DNA from: Acanthochlamys bracteata
Taxonomy: Eukaryota > Streptophyta > Magnoliopsida > Pandanales > Velloziaceae
Direction of reading: 5' to 3'
Assembly: GCA_019914995.1 (NCBI GenBank)
Contig: CM034132.1
Span: 4,747,501-4,811,500 of the forward strand
Length of the DNA: 64,000 nt
The notes under the pieces were generated by a model. That model saw only the letters and a program-made list of their open reading frames with translations, was not told the origin of the DNA and made no database searches. How positions within the stretch are numbered: the stretch's first letter is position 1; each line of letters starts with the position of its first letter. The position numbers and the translations under genes are program-made. Shown in pieces: positions 48,901 to 58,938 of this stretch.

Positions 48901-49990
48901 GGATGTTTCCTCCGATCCGTTTTGTAGATGGGTTAGGGGAACATTCGAGTGCTTACCTTTGCGGATGCAAACGTGCTCACAAGGCGCACAATAAGAATAA
49001 AACCAATAGATACTTCATAAAGAAATATTTGAAACTCCTACTTCATCATAACGAATATAACTTGCTGGAGGAGTGCACTATACCCCCGCGAGGGTCGGTA
49101 GCCATCCGCCTTCACGAAGAGGATGGTGTTTTAAGACTTCTCCATCGTGCCAGAAAGTTAGTCTAATGCGAAAGTGGCTTTTTCTTAATCTAACCGGCGG
49201 ATAATACATAATACAATTATTAAATTATTCTTTTATAAATGCTTAAATCCTAAACCAAAAGTTCATGTCAATATACTTTATAATCAAAAAACTTTTTAAA
49301 TTATTCTATTAGATAAATCTATTAAAGTAAAAGATAGTAGATAAAAATTTTCTATTAAATTAAAAATTACTTTAAAAAGTAAGACAATTTTACTATTTTT
49401 CAAAAATATATATATAAATTACTAATTATATATATATTATACACTTCAAATAATTCAATTATTACATAATTTTTAATTATAAAAAACATATTTAATAAAA
49501 AATAATTAATAAATATTCTATAAAATTATGTAAAATATAAATAAAAATCGGAAAAAAAAGTTTTGCGTACACAGCACGAGGGTGCCGAAATTTTTCATCG
49601 ATAAGACTCAATTCATTTCACTTGTTTTGAAGTGTCTCGTGGAATGAAACAACTTCTACCATACCAGTAGCGCGATTGGCCTCCCCACAGTTGATGGTCC
49701 CAGTAAAACTGAAACCGTAAAATTATCCAAGCAGTGAAGAACTAATGAAAATCAGAAGAGCAAGGGCATGGTACTATTAACAATAGATCTTTTATTAAAC
49801 ACAAGAAATACAAACTGCACGCATGCAGTAGCTCTAATAGGAGTAACCGGATGACATACATGTTGCATATATATATATGGATACATATTCCTAGTGTACT
49901 TATCTATAGAACACACGTTCTGGACTTATTCACTCGTACATGTACACAAGCTGAACAGGACGCACTAGTACAATTACCACCACGACATCG
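48901..49990. other. No gene recognised
   Basis: Contains an open frame of 114 codons (48822-49166) in a less AT-rich patch at 48900-49170; no family was recognised and it may be chance. The remainder is very AT-rich, then the probable 3' UTR of the first dehydrin gene. Confidence 0.4.
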
Positions 49991-49991
49991 T

Positions 49992-50609
49992 CTAGCACTG
50001 CTGTTCACGGTGACCAGGGAGCTTGTTCATGATCTTCTCCTTGATTCCTCCCTTCTTCCTCCTCCCACCTTCTCCATCATCCTCAGAGCTAGAAGAGCTC
50101 GACCCAGTTCTGTTAAGCTTGCTTCCGGCACCGTGTCCTGCTTGCTGGTTTCCGTAAGTTGAGTTGTAAGCTTCAGTTTGAGCTGCTCCGAACTGATCGT
50201 GGCGTTGAGGGTTATCGGCGAAACTATCAAAGGGTTGGCGTGGACCCTGCTGCTGATGGCTTCCATAAGATGAGTTATAAGCTTCAGTCTGACCGGCTCC
50301 GAACTGATCGTGGCGTTGAGGGTTATCAGCAAAGCTGTCGAAGGGCTGGCGGTGATCCTGCTGTTGATGGCCCCCATAAGCCGAGTTATAACCTTCAGTC
50401 TGACCGGCTCCGAACTGATCGTGGCGTTGAGGGTTATCTGCGAAGCTATCAAAGGGTTGGCGTTGACCCTGCTGCTGATGGCTTCCATAAGCTGAGTTAT
50501 AAGCTTCAGTCTGAGCGGTTCCGAACTGGTCACCGTACCCTTGTTTGTTGCTTATTCCGTCAAACTCATCATTGCGGCGACCGTGCATCTCATGTCCGTA
50601 TCCATCCAT
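49992..50609 (-). CDS. Dehydrin (LEA group 2), SK-type with 37-residue tandem repeat
   Basis: An intronless frame of 205 residues from the ATG at 50609 (MDGYGHEMHG). Dehydrins are disordered, hydrophilic proteins that protect membranes and enzymes during drying and cold. Here the S-segment ([23 protein letters not shown], about 165-187) is followed by one K-segment-like end (GGIKEKIMNKLPGH, 187-200). The N-terminal two thirds is three full copies plus a partial copy of a 37-residue unit of the type DQFGAGQTEAYNSAYGSHQQ...PFDSFADNPQRH (27-63, 64-100, 101-137, 138 onward). There is no canonical Y-segment, though DQFG/DEFD may derive from one, and only one K-segment, unlike its two neighbours. 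The RRKK run after the serines is a potential nuclear signal. Lack of an intron in the S-segment is also unlike the 59.85-kb gene. Confidence 0.9.
   Translation of the reverse strand: MDGYGHEMHGRRNDEFDGISNKQGYGDQFGTAQTEAYNSAYGSHQQQGQRQPFDSFADNPQRHDQFGAGQTEGYNSAYGGHQQQDHRQPFDSFADNPQRHDQFGAGQTEAYNSSYGSHQQQGPRQPFDSFADNPQRHDQFGAAQTEAYNSTYGNQQAGHGAGSKLNRTGSSSSSSEDDGEGGRRKKGGIKEKIMNKLPGHREQQC
50154..50531 (-). repeat. 111-bp coding tandem repeat in dehydrin
   Basis: Three full 111-bp units (50421-50531, 50310-50420, 50199-50309) plus about 45 bp of a fourth. The phrase cgtggcgttgagggttatc recurs on the plus strand at 111-bp spacing. Unit length is a multiple of three, so the frame is kept. Units differ by few bases, suggesting recent expansion or homogenisation. 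Confidence 0.92.
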
Positions 50610-50730
50610 CTTCAAAAGAACTTGAACTTAAAAAGCAGAAAGATTTTCTCTTCTCTGTATGAAGAACACTTGTTTAAAAGCTTTGTTTTGTTTGTTCTTT
50701 GATCTATAGTTTAACGTTGAGAAGCAGAAG

Positions 50731-50795
50731 GTTTATATAGTAGGAATGGACTGGAAAAGATGTTGCCGAATGCGTGGCACGTGTGCGAGACACGT
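50731..50795 (-). promoter_or_regulatory. Promoter of the repeat-bearing dehydrin
   Basis: TATA box CTATATAAAC on the minus strand (50731-50740), about 125 bp before the ATG. A G-box/ABRE core CACGTG lies at 50778-50783 and another ACGTG-type word (ACACGTTA) at about 50789. ABRE elements bind ABA-responsive bZIP factors, so ABA/drought induction is inferred. Confidence 0.6.
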
Positions 50796-50890
50796 TATGG
50801 CAACTCGTCTGGAAGCAGGGACACGAGAGTGCGTTTGGTGGAGGTCGGTATAATTGGAGACCATTCTGTTTGATTTTGATTGTGTTGACT

Positions 50891-51112
50891 CTGAAGGGCC
50901 GTTTGGAAAAACCTTATCCAAAATTTTATTTTATATTTTTAATATATATTTTTTTAATATTTAAACAATTTATATTATAATTTAAAAATATATTACATAT
51001 TAAAATTATTTTATTACTTATTTTATTTTTCAAATAAAAAAATTTATTTTTTAAAAATATACTTTTTATCTTAACAAAATTTTATTTTAAAATTAATTTC
51101 AAACGTCTTTTT
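50891..51112. mobile_element. Possible MITE (AT-rich)
   Basis: Begins GGGCCGTTTGGAAAAACC and ends ATTTCAAACGTCTTT, so the two ends resemble inverted copies. The interior is almost only A and T. No clear duplication. Confidence 0.35.
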
Positions 51113-51179
51113 TGTTATTGTTGTTAATATTTGCTCAAGATGAGCGCATGTTTTGCGGAATATACTGGTCTTTGATTAA

Positions 51180-51404
51180 GAGCGTATTCTTATTTCATAA
51201 ATTTTAATTTTTTAAAATTTATTTTAATATAGAGTAAATAAAAAATTTAAATAATTTTTTATTAAAATAATTTTAAAATAAATTTAAAATTATTATTATT
51301 ATAAAATTAATATAAATTTTTATTTTTTATTAAATATTTTTAATTTTTAATTTTAAGTTTTAATTTATTTTTAAAATTAAAATTTATTCAAAGTAAACAC
51401 ACTC
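51180..51404. mobile_element. Possible MITE (AT-rich)
   Basis: Ends GAGCGTATTCTTATTTCATA and, on the other strand, GAGTGTGTTTACTTTGAATA are imperfect inverted repeats of about 25 bp around a 225-bp AT-rich body. Target duplication not resolved. Confidence 0.4.
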
Positions 51405-51836
51405 CAAACACAAGTGTCTTAAAAAAGACATGTAAGTAGGAGGCACAATTTGAATTAATAAATTAATTTAAATAAATTTATTTAATAATTAAATTAAATT
51501 TATTTAATTTGAATCTAATTTATAGGTTTATATTTGTCAATTTTAATTGAACTTATATTTGATAACCATATAAGTTATTAAACACTCGTGTGCAACAGAT
51601 GGAAGGATTTTACTCCAACTGGCTTTCTGTTTACTCTTATATAGGATAGGTACTTTATTGAAAGCGCCACTAAGTATGCTCGAATTCGAGTATGGACTAG
51701 TTTATTACTTTGCTTTGAAGAAAAACTCAGTTTCGCATTTTTGTTCAAAAAAGATGTACTTTTCTTTTTTGTTCAAAAACTAAACACAAGTGTCCATCGG
51801 GTTTACAAAACCCTGTAAGCTATGTGTGAAGTATGT

Positions 51837-52360
51837 TATCACGGTATAATTATTTTAACTATTCTATTTATTAAAATTATTTTAGTAAAATATATTTTAA
51901 TTAAATAAAATTATTTTATATATAAATCAAGTATAGAGTATAGTAGAATACTGCAGATAAATAATAGTTGGTATAAATCTAAAATAGGTTAGAAAATATT
52001 TTAGAAAAGTGAAGATTTTTGTGAAAAATATTATGTAAAAATTTTTTGGACATATATTTTCTACCGTCCGATCGAAATAATTTTCACCGTCAGTTGAGGA
52101 GGTAAAGAAGCTATAAATAGGAGAGATAAGCTCTCATTTGGAGCCATCAAGCAAATTAATCAAGAGTTGTATTCAAGCTAAATAATATAAAACTTTTCTT
52201 CCGAAAAGCTCTTTCTTTAAGTGTTCCTTACTTTTCTTCTAATCCATTTAAATTTCCTTAGCTATCTTAGATTAACTCATTTAGATAAAAGACTGACTTA
52301 GCCACAAAGAAGTGTGACTAAGTGCCGCACGAATTAAGATAAAACTCTAGGCCCGTGACA
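51837..52360 (+). repeat. 5' LTR of the gag-only element
   Basis: Matches 54457-54948 throughout: CACGGTAT start, CTATAAATAGGAGAG/CATAAATAGGAGAG TATA region, GGAGCCATCAAG and GCTGACTTAGCCACAAA-like ending, then CCGTGACA. The first bases have drifted. Confidence 0.85.
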
Positions 52361-52362
52361 AG

Positions 52363-52375
52363 TGGTACTAGAACC
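52363..52375 (+). other. Primer-binding site (initiator tRNA-Met, decayed)
   Basis: TGGTACTAGAACC, two bases after the LTR, matches TGGTATCAGAGCC at 10 of 13 positions. Confidence 0.65.
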
Positions 52376-52394
52376 AAAGTTCTGCCAATCATAA

Positions 52395-54075
52395 ATGGCA
52401 AGCGGAAGTGATATTACCATCCATTAAGAAAGGGAGATTGAAAGGAGAGCTCCCAAGAGCAGTCACCAACGCAAAGAGAAATTTAAAAACGTAATGGCGG
52501 ACGTAAACGGAAGGCTCGCTAAAGTAGAGCTTGCTATTACCGATAAGGTGGACCAGTTCGAAGAGTTAGGTCAAAGCATCAAGAAGCTCGAGAAGGACAA
52601 CAAGAGCTTCATAGGAAGATGCAAGGTGCCTTGAATGTGGTGGTCGAATCATCGTCTCGCCAAGGTAAGTCCCTTAAAGACTCTCTCTTGGGTGATATGG
52701 ATGCTCTTCGGAGAAAAGTTACGACCTTTAGGGAAGAGGTCACAAGGTTGGCCAATGAGTTGAGAGGGATGTCTGAGAGGACTGGACACTTTGCAAGATA
52801 TCGGTTACACAAGGGGGAGTTTTCGCCGTACACTCAACTTCAACTCCTTCTAAGATGGATGTTCCAAAATCCAAAGCGTATAAGGGTGCGCGGAACACGA
52901 AAAAGATTGATAATTTTCTTTGAAACTTGGAGCAACTCTTTAGGAGTACTGGCATCACAGAAGATGCAGGTAAGATCGATCATGCCACTTTTTACATTGA
53001 ATATACCGCAATAGTATGGTGGAAGAGGAGGCATGCCGAAATCGAAAGGGAGACCTGCATCATTGCCACCTGGGAAGAGTTCAGAAGGGAACTTAAACGG
53101 CAATTCTATTTGGTGAATGCCGAGGATGAGGTAAGGGCAAAGCTTCGGCGCTTGACCTATCGGGGCAGTATAAGGGACTATGTCAAAGAATTCTCAGAGT
53201 TGATTTTAGAGATCCCTGACTTTCCAGAAAATGAGATCTTTTTTGCTTTCATGGACGGATTGCAAAAGTGGACAAGATTGGAAATCCAGCGTAGATGACT
53301 TCAAGATCTCAACTCTGCTATTGCTATAGCCGAGTCCCTTATAGAGTTCCAACAGTCCGAAAAGCATAAGATTCGAGAAGATTTCAATGATAATAGTGGT
53401 GGAGATAGCCATCAAGTTAAAAAGGTAATGGTTGATCCACCAAAAACCAAGGGAAGCTCCCACAGAGGCTAAGGAAGCAATGATAACAATCGAGGGAATG
53501 ATAAGAATCATTTAAAATGCTTTCTTTGTGATAGACCTCATATGGCCAATGAATGCCCAAAACGGAATAAACTCTTCGCACTAATAGAGATAATGGATGC
53601 ACCGCAACAGCAACCTGAAGAAGTAAAGATAAGCTCATTACAACTACTTAATGCCATCCAATCCAAAGCCGAATTGTCAAAACATGAGGTGAATGGTCGA
53701 ATGTACGTGACGACCAAATTTGGAGGACGGGAGGTCCGAACTTTGGTAGACACAGGGGCGACCTATAAGTTCCTCGAGAAGAAGGAAGCAACGAGGCTCG
53801 GCGTCAAGTACGAAAAGGGATAAGGATGGATTAAGATAGTTAATTTCGAAACCAAATTTATTGTTGGTGTTGCCCGTGGAGTCAAAACTCGCATAGGTGA
53901 GTGGTTTGATCCTCTGGACCTTTTTGTTATGCCCATGGATGATTTTTCTATAGTTCTTAGGATGGAGTTTATGAATCGCGTAAAGGTCGTACCTATCCCT
54001 TTTGCTAACTCTATGTGGATCATGGATGATGGAAAAACGTGCATGGTACTTTTGTCGCGAGAAGTAAATTTTTAA
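52395..54075 (+). pseudogene. Gag-protease polyprotein of the gag-only element
   Basis: The ATG at 52395 (MASGSDITIH) meets a stop after 10 codons. The reading recovers with a charged coiled-coil segment (VDQFEELGQSIKKLEKDNKS), the capsid domain (FLWNLEQLFRSTGI, WEEFRRELKRQFYLVNAEDE, GSIRDYVKEFSELILEIPDF), a zinc knuckle CFLCDRPHMANEC (53520-53558) and an aspartic protease with active site LVDTGATYKFL (about 53743-53775), followed by DDFSIVLRMEFMNRVKVVPI and SMWIMDDGKTCMV. The order and sequence style are those of Ty3/Gypsy chromovirus-like gag. Several stops, for example in place of a residue after EIQRR and after KYEKG, and at least one frame change show decay. The frame then ends at VNF before non-coding sequence. 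Confidence 0.82.
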
Positions 54076-54456
54076 TTCAAAAATACTTTGACCTTACAAC
54101 CCTCAAGGGAGAAGGAGGGGGCATAACCAACCATCCAGGCCATCCCAAAAGAATCAAATCATCTTAACATGAAGCCAAGGGGTGATCAAAGTATCGCAAC
54201 GTCCTTAGGAGCTTCAGCATCTATTATAATGTCACCCGAACGGGACGTGGAAAAAATTCTGGGATATCGATTCGTCACAAGGCGTGGTAATCGTCCATAT
54301 TATTCCGAATACTTGGTCAAATAGAAGTATAGGCCAAAAGATGAGTCAAGTTGAGAATATGATAATGACTTATAGTCATTCCACCATAAAATCCAAGAGT
54401 TTCACTACAACTTCACACAATCGCGATGAGGGCATCGTGAAATAGGTGGGGGTGAA

Positions 54457-54948
54457 TGTCACGGTATGGCTATTTTGGCTATTCGTCCCATCAAAATTAT
54501 CTTGGTAAAATACTTTTTATTTAGGTAAAATTATCTTATACATAAATTAAGTCTAGAGTATGGTAGAGTACTCTAGATAAAGAATAGTTGGCATAAATTT
54601 AGAGTAGGTTAGGGAATACTCTAGAAAGGTGAAAATTTTTGTGAGAAATATTATGTAAGAACTTTCTAAATCATATATTATCCACCGTCCGTTGAGGAGG
54701 TGGAGGAGTCATAAATAGGAGAGGTGAGATCTCAATTGGAGCCATCAAGAAAATCAATCAAAAGTTATATTCGTAATATAAAGCTTTCTTTCCAAAAAGC
54801 TCTCTTCAAGTGTTCTTTACTTTTCCTCTAGTCCATTCAAGTTTTCTTATCTATCTTCGATATCTCATTTAGGTGAAAAGCTGACTTAGCCACAAAAAAG
54901 TGTGACTGAATATCACACGAACCAATGTAAAACTCTAGGTCCGTGACA
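54457..54948 (+). repeat. 3' LTR of the gag-only element
   Basis: Starts TGTCACGGTAT directly after the polypurine tract and ends CCGTGACA. Same internal TATA region as the 5' LTR, shorter by about 30 bp. Confidence 0.88.
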
Positions 54949-55084
54949 ATATGAATCGGGCCTATGAAAGTGGGCCTCTATCTACATAACATGGGTATTA
55001 CACTTCTAATATGGTCCTTATTGATCTCTTAAGCTCGTCGTCAGAGAATAGTGAGGAAGGTTATACCTAAGCAGTAACACTCTT

Positions 55085-56060
55085 GATATGCATAGCAGTT
55101 GTTCATCAGAATTTTCAACTCAAATCTTTGGCCATCCTTGTAGGCATTCAACATTTTGCTAAATGCCATTGTTAGGAGAAGCACTACTCCATAATGTTCT
55201 CCTTGGTTCGCAAGAAGAGGTTGGCAAAGTCTCCATCGATGTACTTATATCTTGGTTGCACACCAAACATCATCATCACTTATAATTCAATTTTTATTTG
55301 GTTCTGTAGAGATAGCAAGACGAAAATAGCTCTAGAATTGCACAAGCAAATAGTTGCAAGACAGTAATGCGTATCAGTCTGATACAATTACATACAATAC
55401 CTGACGGATGGCCTTTGCAAGGAGGGATGCATGAGAGGTGTGGAGGAACTCTTAGAGGTTGCGCTCCTGATATCATGACCTACAAATATATTTTGTTGGG
55501 CTCACCGGAGGAGGCAAGTAGATCCAATTAGTTTCATGGGTAAAAGATAACAGAGAATAATATAAAGCATTCTTGGATGGCCTGTGTGAGTAGGGAAGGC
55601 AAAGTGGTGCCCACAACCATGTATCAGAAAAGTTGTCCACCAAATATCATCACTTATAATACTGTGTTAGCTGGGCAATGTAGAGGAGGCATGGCAAGCA
55701 TGGCTCTGCAGTTGCGTACGAGATCATAACTAGAAAATTTGTAGCTGAGAATGAAGGTGATACATTAACACTTTCAAGAGCCTAGTCAGACAAAGCTGCA
55801 TAAGGAAAGCATTAGACGAACTGAGTGCAAGGGACGTTCGCCAGGATGTCGTTCAGACGCATTGTTGTTCGGGAAACTAGTATGAAGCGAGAAATGTCTT
55901 CAATTACATTGTACACCACGGTGTTTTACTAGATGCTTTCACTCAATATATATTATTGGATTCTTTATTAGGCATTAGAAGAGGCTTGTAAGTCTATTGT
56001 CTTAATGGAGAAGATTGATAGGCTAAATAATACTATAAATGCTATACTACTTCTGTGATG
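55085..56060 (+). pseudogene. P-class pentatricopeptide-repeat (PPR) gene relic
   Basis: Separate frames on the plus strand give PPR signatures: TPNIIITYNSIFIWFCRDSK (about 55260), GCAPDIMTYKYILLG (about 55457) and PPNIITYNTVLAGQCRGG (about 55637), with further weaker pieces up to about 56050. Each matches the PDxxTYNxLIxGLCKxG core of P-class repeats, which bind organelle RNA one base per repeat. Stops and frame changes between the repeats show this is a pseudogene. Orientation is consistent throughout. The original gene length cannot be judged. Confidence 0.6.
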
Positions 56061-56079
56061 AATTTAATAGAGTTTCTTT

Positions 56080-57000
56080 CAAAATCAATTGATTATAAAA
56101 TATTAAATCCAAAATTTTTTTGAATATCATTTTAGAATTATTAATAAGTCACATAGAAGTAAACTTTCTCAGTTGCTCTCCAACAGAGTACCTTTTTTTT
56201 GAAATAAAGTGAGCTATCTGTTCTGAAACAAAATTGACAATTATTCCGATATAAAACGAACCACTGTTCTAAATAAAGAGGAGGGTACTTGATCTGAAAT
56301 AAAACAGACTATGATGGTCCTGAATGAAACTGATAATAAAATTGAATTTAGCCTAGATCCTAGATTGTACAATCTATTTTGATATCATATGACGAATTTA
56401 GTGATCTTTTCAAAACCAATTGGCATTGCAATAAGTGAGTTTAAAATTTTTATAAATATTATTTTAGGACTATTGATGTGACGAATTTAAGATTATTCTC
56501 AAAACTAATTGGCAATGAAAAAAGTGAACACAAATCTTTACCAATATAATCTCAAAACTATTGATAAGTAATGTGAAACTAAACCTTTTTTAACACCTGC
56601 TCTCCAGCAGTCCAGCAGAGTGTTTTTTTTTTTTTTGTAAATTTGAACTGATGCGGACTATTTGGCCTGTAATGAACTTGAACGAATGATGAAATGAACT
56701 AACTGTTCTGAAATGAAGTGAGCTAGTTATCCTAAAATATAGCAGATAATTATCTTTTAATGAAATGAACTATTTGTCTTAAAATAAAGCTGGTTATCTT
56801 GTCTTAAAATAACACAGACCATAAAATTTTTGAATAGATATGAATAATAAAGTTAGATTTAATCCACATATTAGGCAGTTTTGATATTATATGATGAATT
56901 TAAAATTATTCTCAAAATCAATTAGTAATAAAAAGATAAAGCCTATATTTTTATAAATATTATTTCAGTATTATTAATAAATAATGTGGAACTAAAATTT
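56080..57000. repeat. Composite repeat with 24-26-bp units, two tandem copies
   Basis: Two successive long copies (about 56080-56470 and 56480-57000) each contain a run of degenerate short units of the form GAAATAAA(N)xACTATxTGTTCT (for example gaaataaagtgagctatctgttct and gaaatgaagtgagctagttatcct) and a conserved block with gatatcatatgacgaattta and ctcaaaaccaattggcaatg. Related copies flank the Athila element at about 39715-39764 and 48594-48900. No coding capacity. Family not recognised. Confidence 0.6.
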
Positions 57001-57575
57001 TCTTAACATGTAATGTAGAACTAAACTTTGTTAACAATATCGGATATTGTATGGTAGTGCATGTTGTTGATGCATCAAAGATATCACCTAGATCGATCTC
57101 GAAGTTTTTATAAGTGGATGCTGCAAGAGTCGAAGCAAAAGTCAAATAATTGACAAGACTGAAGTTGTTTATGGAATGTGGGAGGAGGAGGTGAGCTACT
57201 GGTAGAAGCTAGATCTCTGTACTAATTGACTGCAAGTAAATTATGTAAATAAAGTAAAGAACTCAGGAAATTGTAAGACTAAGTTGTACTTGAAAGAAAA
57301 CATATGATTCTTGATGCCTCTCAATTCTGAATTTGCATCTATGTATATAAATACATCCAATAAGAGTTTATAATAAAATCTAATACTAGTCCTTAAGGGA
57401 CTACTATAGCTGTCTAACACCAGTCCTCAAAGGACTCTACACAGCTGACAACTTAAGAGTCCTAATACACTCTACTAATCTTCCTACCTACTATACTGCT
57501 GTTGTGGTAGCTGACTGACATTAACTCTTGATTTGCTTCTAACTCATCTACTAATTCAGCTCTAATCACTTGCGA
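57001..57575. other. No gene recognised
   Basis: Spacer with a local direct repeat (agtcctcaaaggactc/agtccttaagggacta words at about 57388-57435); nothing else identified. Confidence 0.4.
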
Positions 57576-57579
57576 CCAA

Positions 57580-57800
57580 TACAAGACCATTGCCGAGCTG
57601 AATTTCTTCTGTTTCGGCTAGGACGATCTTCAGCTCTCTGCACCACTTCACTCCTTGCCTGTGTATCAGCTAGTATACCAGGAAATGGTTTCCAAACCCA
57701 CCCTGATTTTTATACTCGCAAGTCCTTCATTTCTGGCTACTTTTGCAACTATGGTCAGTGGGAACAAGGTTTAGAATACTTCAATGAAATGATTGACTAA
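57580..57800 (+). pseudogene. PPR-like fragment
   Basis: A 76-codon plus-strand frame ends with KSFISGYFCNYGQWEQGLEY followed by FNEMID, resembling one PPR repeat (FISGYCxxGxxEEALEYFNEM). There is only one repeat, then a stop. It probably belongs to the same class of debris as 55085-56060, now separated from it by the composite repeat. Confidence 0.4.
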
Positions 57801-58680
57801 AAACTTCTTCTGATGATGTAATTTTCCAAGCTCTAAAGAACGTTATTACTGAAGATGGTACGGTCAATAGAGCAAAAAAAGATTATGGCGCTTGAAAGGG
57901 AAGAATAAACGTGAGAACAAGCAAGGTTTGCACCTTGTTGTTATTGATTTTACTGTAACAAGGGGGATCAGTCGGGAAATGAGAGGCATCCCTACCATGT
58001 CAAAGAGTTATAAACAGAACTTCGAGATTCTCTCTGTTTCTAACAATTTGCATCATTCTCCTCCTAGTTTAAAGTTCATAATTAGGACCGATATCAGAAG
58101 ATACATAAAGGGTGACTATGATTTATAGTAAGGACCCCCAACCAATGACATGACCTCTGATATCGAGAAGATATTTAGTTGGGTTGAATTCAGTGGCAAA
58201 GGTAACTTTTTCTATACCTTTAATTGTTTACAATGCAGCTGGATGGTGGTGATAAACGTAGCAGCAGCCAAGTGAGAACCAGATTTACGGTCTCTTCAAT
58301 GGCGAACATTAAACTCAAAGCAATAGCTTGCGTTAGGATAGTCTGTCCTGTCGAGTTCTTCAATGACAAAATCAAAGAAGTTCATTTGATTTTCTGTTGG
58401 TACGCGTCCTTCTCTTTCTGCTAGTAATTTCTAGAATTTCATCCCATTCTTCCTTCCCGGCAGAAAGGTAATCCTACATCAAATCTATTAAAAACACCAA
58501 ACTGAAAGTTCTTCTCGATTGTGTTGCCTGAAGACATTTATTATAAACAGTACCTGGTATGTTGATAGCGCAAGCCCTACCCCCCTAATGAAGGCAACAA
58601 AATCTTTCCTCAAATCTTGAATGACTCCTGGACTGTAAGATTAACTTCTTCGCACTTGCTAGAATATCTGCTTATGTGAA
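57801..58680. other. Unidentified, possibly decayed gene sequence
   Basis: Less AT-rich than its surroundings, with open frames of 78 (57892-58128) and 66 codons (58224-58424) on the plus strand. No motif recognised. It may be gene debris like the PPR fragments beside it. Confidence 0.25.
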
Positions 58681-58689
58681 AAGTATTAA

Positions 58690-58935
58690 GGCTGCATTTG
58701 GCACCGCTTATTATAAATAATTTTTTAATTTTTTTTCATTCATATTTTTTAATATATATTTTATAAATATTTAAAAATTTATTTTAAAATTTTAATAATG
58801 TAAAAAAAATTTTAAAAAAATTTTTTTTATTATATATTTTTATTATTTTTTTAAAAATAAAAAAAAAATTTATTTTTTAAAAAAAAATACTTTTCATTTT
58901 AAAAAAAATTTATTTCATAAACTATAAAACGTCCC
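58690..58935. mobile_element. Small MITE, TAA target duplication
   Basis: GGCTGCATTTGGC at the left and, on the other strand, GGGACGTTTTATAG at the right form imperfect inverted ends of a 246-bp body made almost entirely of A and T. TAA flanks both sides (58687-58689, 58936-58938). Its ends resemble those of the 35099-35287 MITE. Confidence 0.5.
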
Positions 58936-58938
58936 TAA

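Larger units (their letters stand above)
51837..54948 (+). mobile_element. Gag/protease-only LTR retrotransposon (TR-GAG-like)
   Basis: A compact 3.1-kb element: LTRs 51837-52360 and 54457-54948, a primer-binding site after the first, a polypurine tract AGGTGGGGGTGAA just before the second, and between them a single coding region with a Ty3-type gag, one zinc knuckle and an aspartic protease. No reverse transcriptase, RNase H or integrase lies between protease and 3' LTR, so it must have used another element's polymerase. LTR ends are short inverted repeats TGTCACGG / CCGTGACA. A shared TATG next to both ends may be part of the target duplication. The coding region carries stops and frameshifts, so this copy is now inactive. 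Confidence 0.8.

Noticed and set aside
48822..49166. 114-codon plus-strand frame with a Cys/His-containing segment (CGCKRAHKAH)
   Set aside because: Starts inside the composite repeat, no paired zinc-ligand spacing of a known family, no splice or promoter evidence. Left as spacer.
50027..50662. Long overlapping frames on both strands (168 codons minus, 167 codons plus)
   Set aside because: They are shadows of the 111-bp repeat of the dehydrin gene: a repeat with unit length divisible by three stays open in several frames. Only the 49992-50609 frame has dehydrin segments.
54456..54960. Considered a single-copy promoter because of its TATA-like ATAAATAGGAGAGG
   Set aside because: The same sequence is present at 51837-52360; it is the 3' LTR of the gag-only element.
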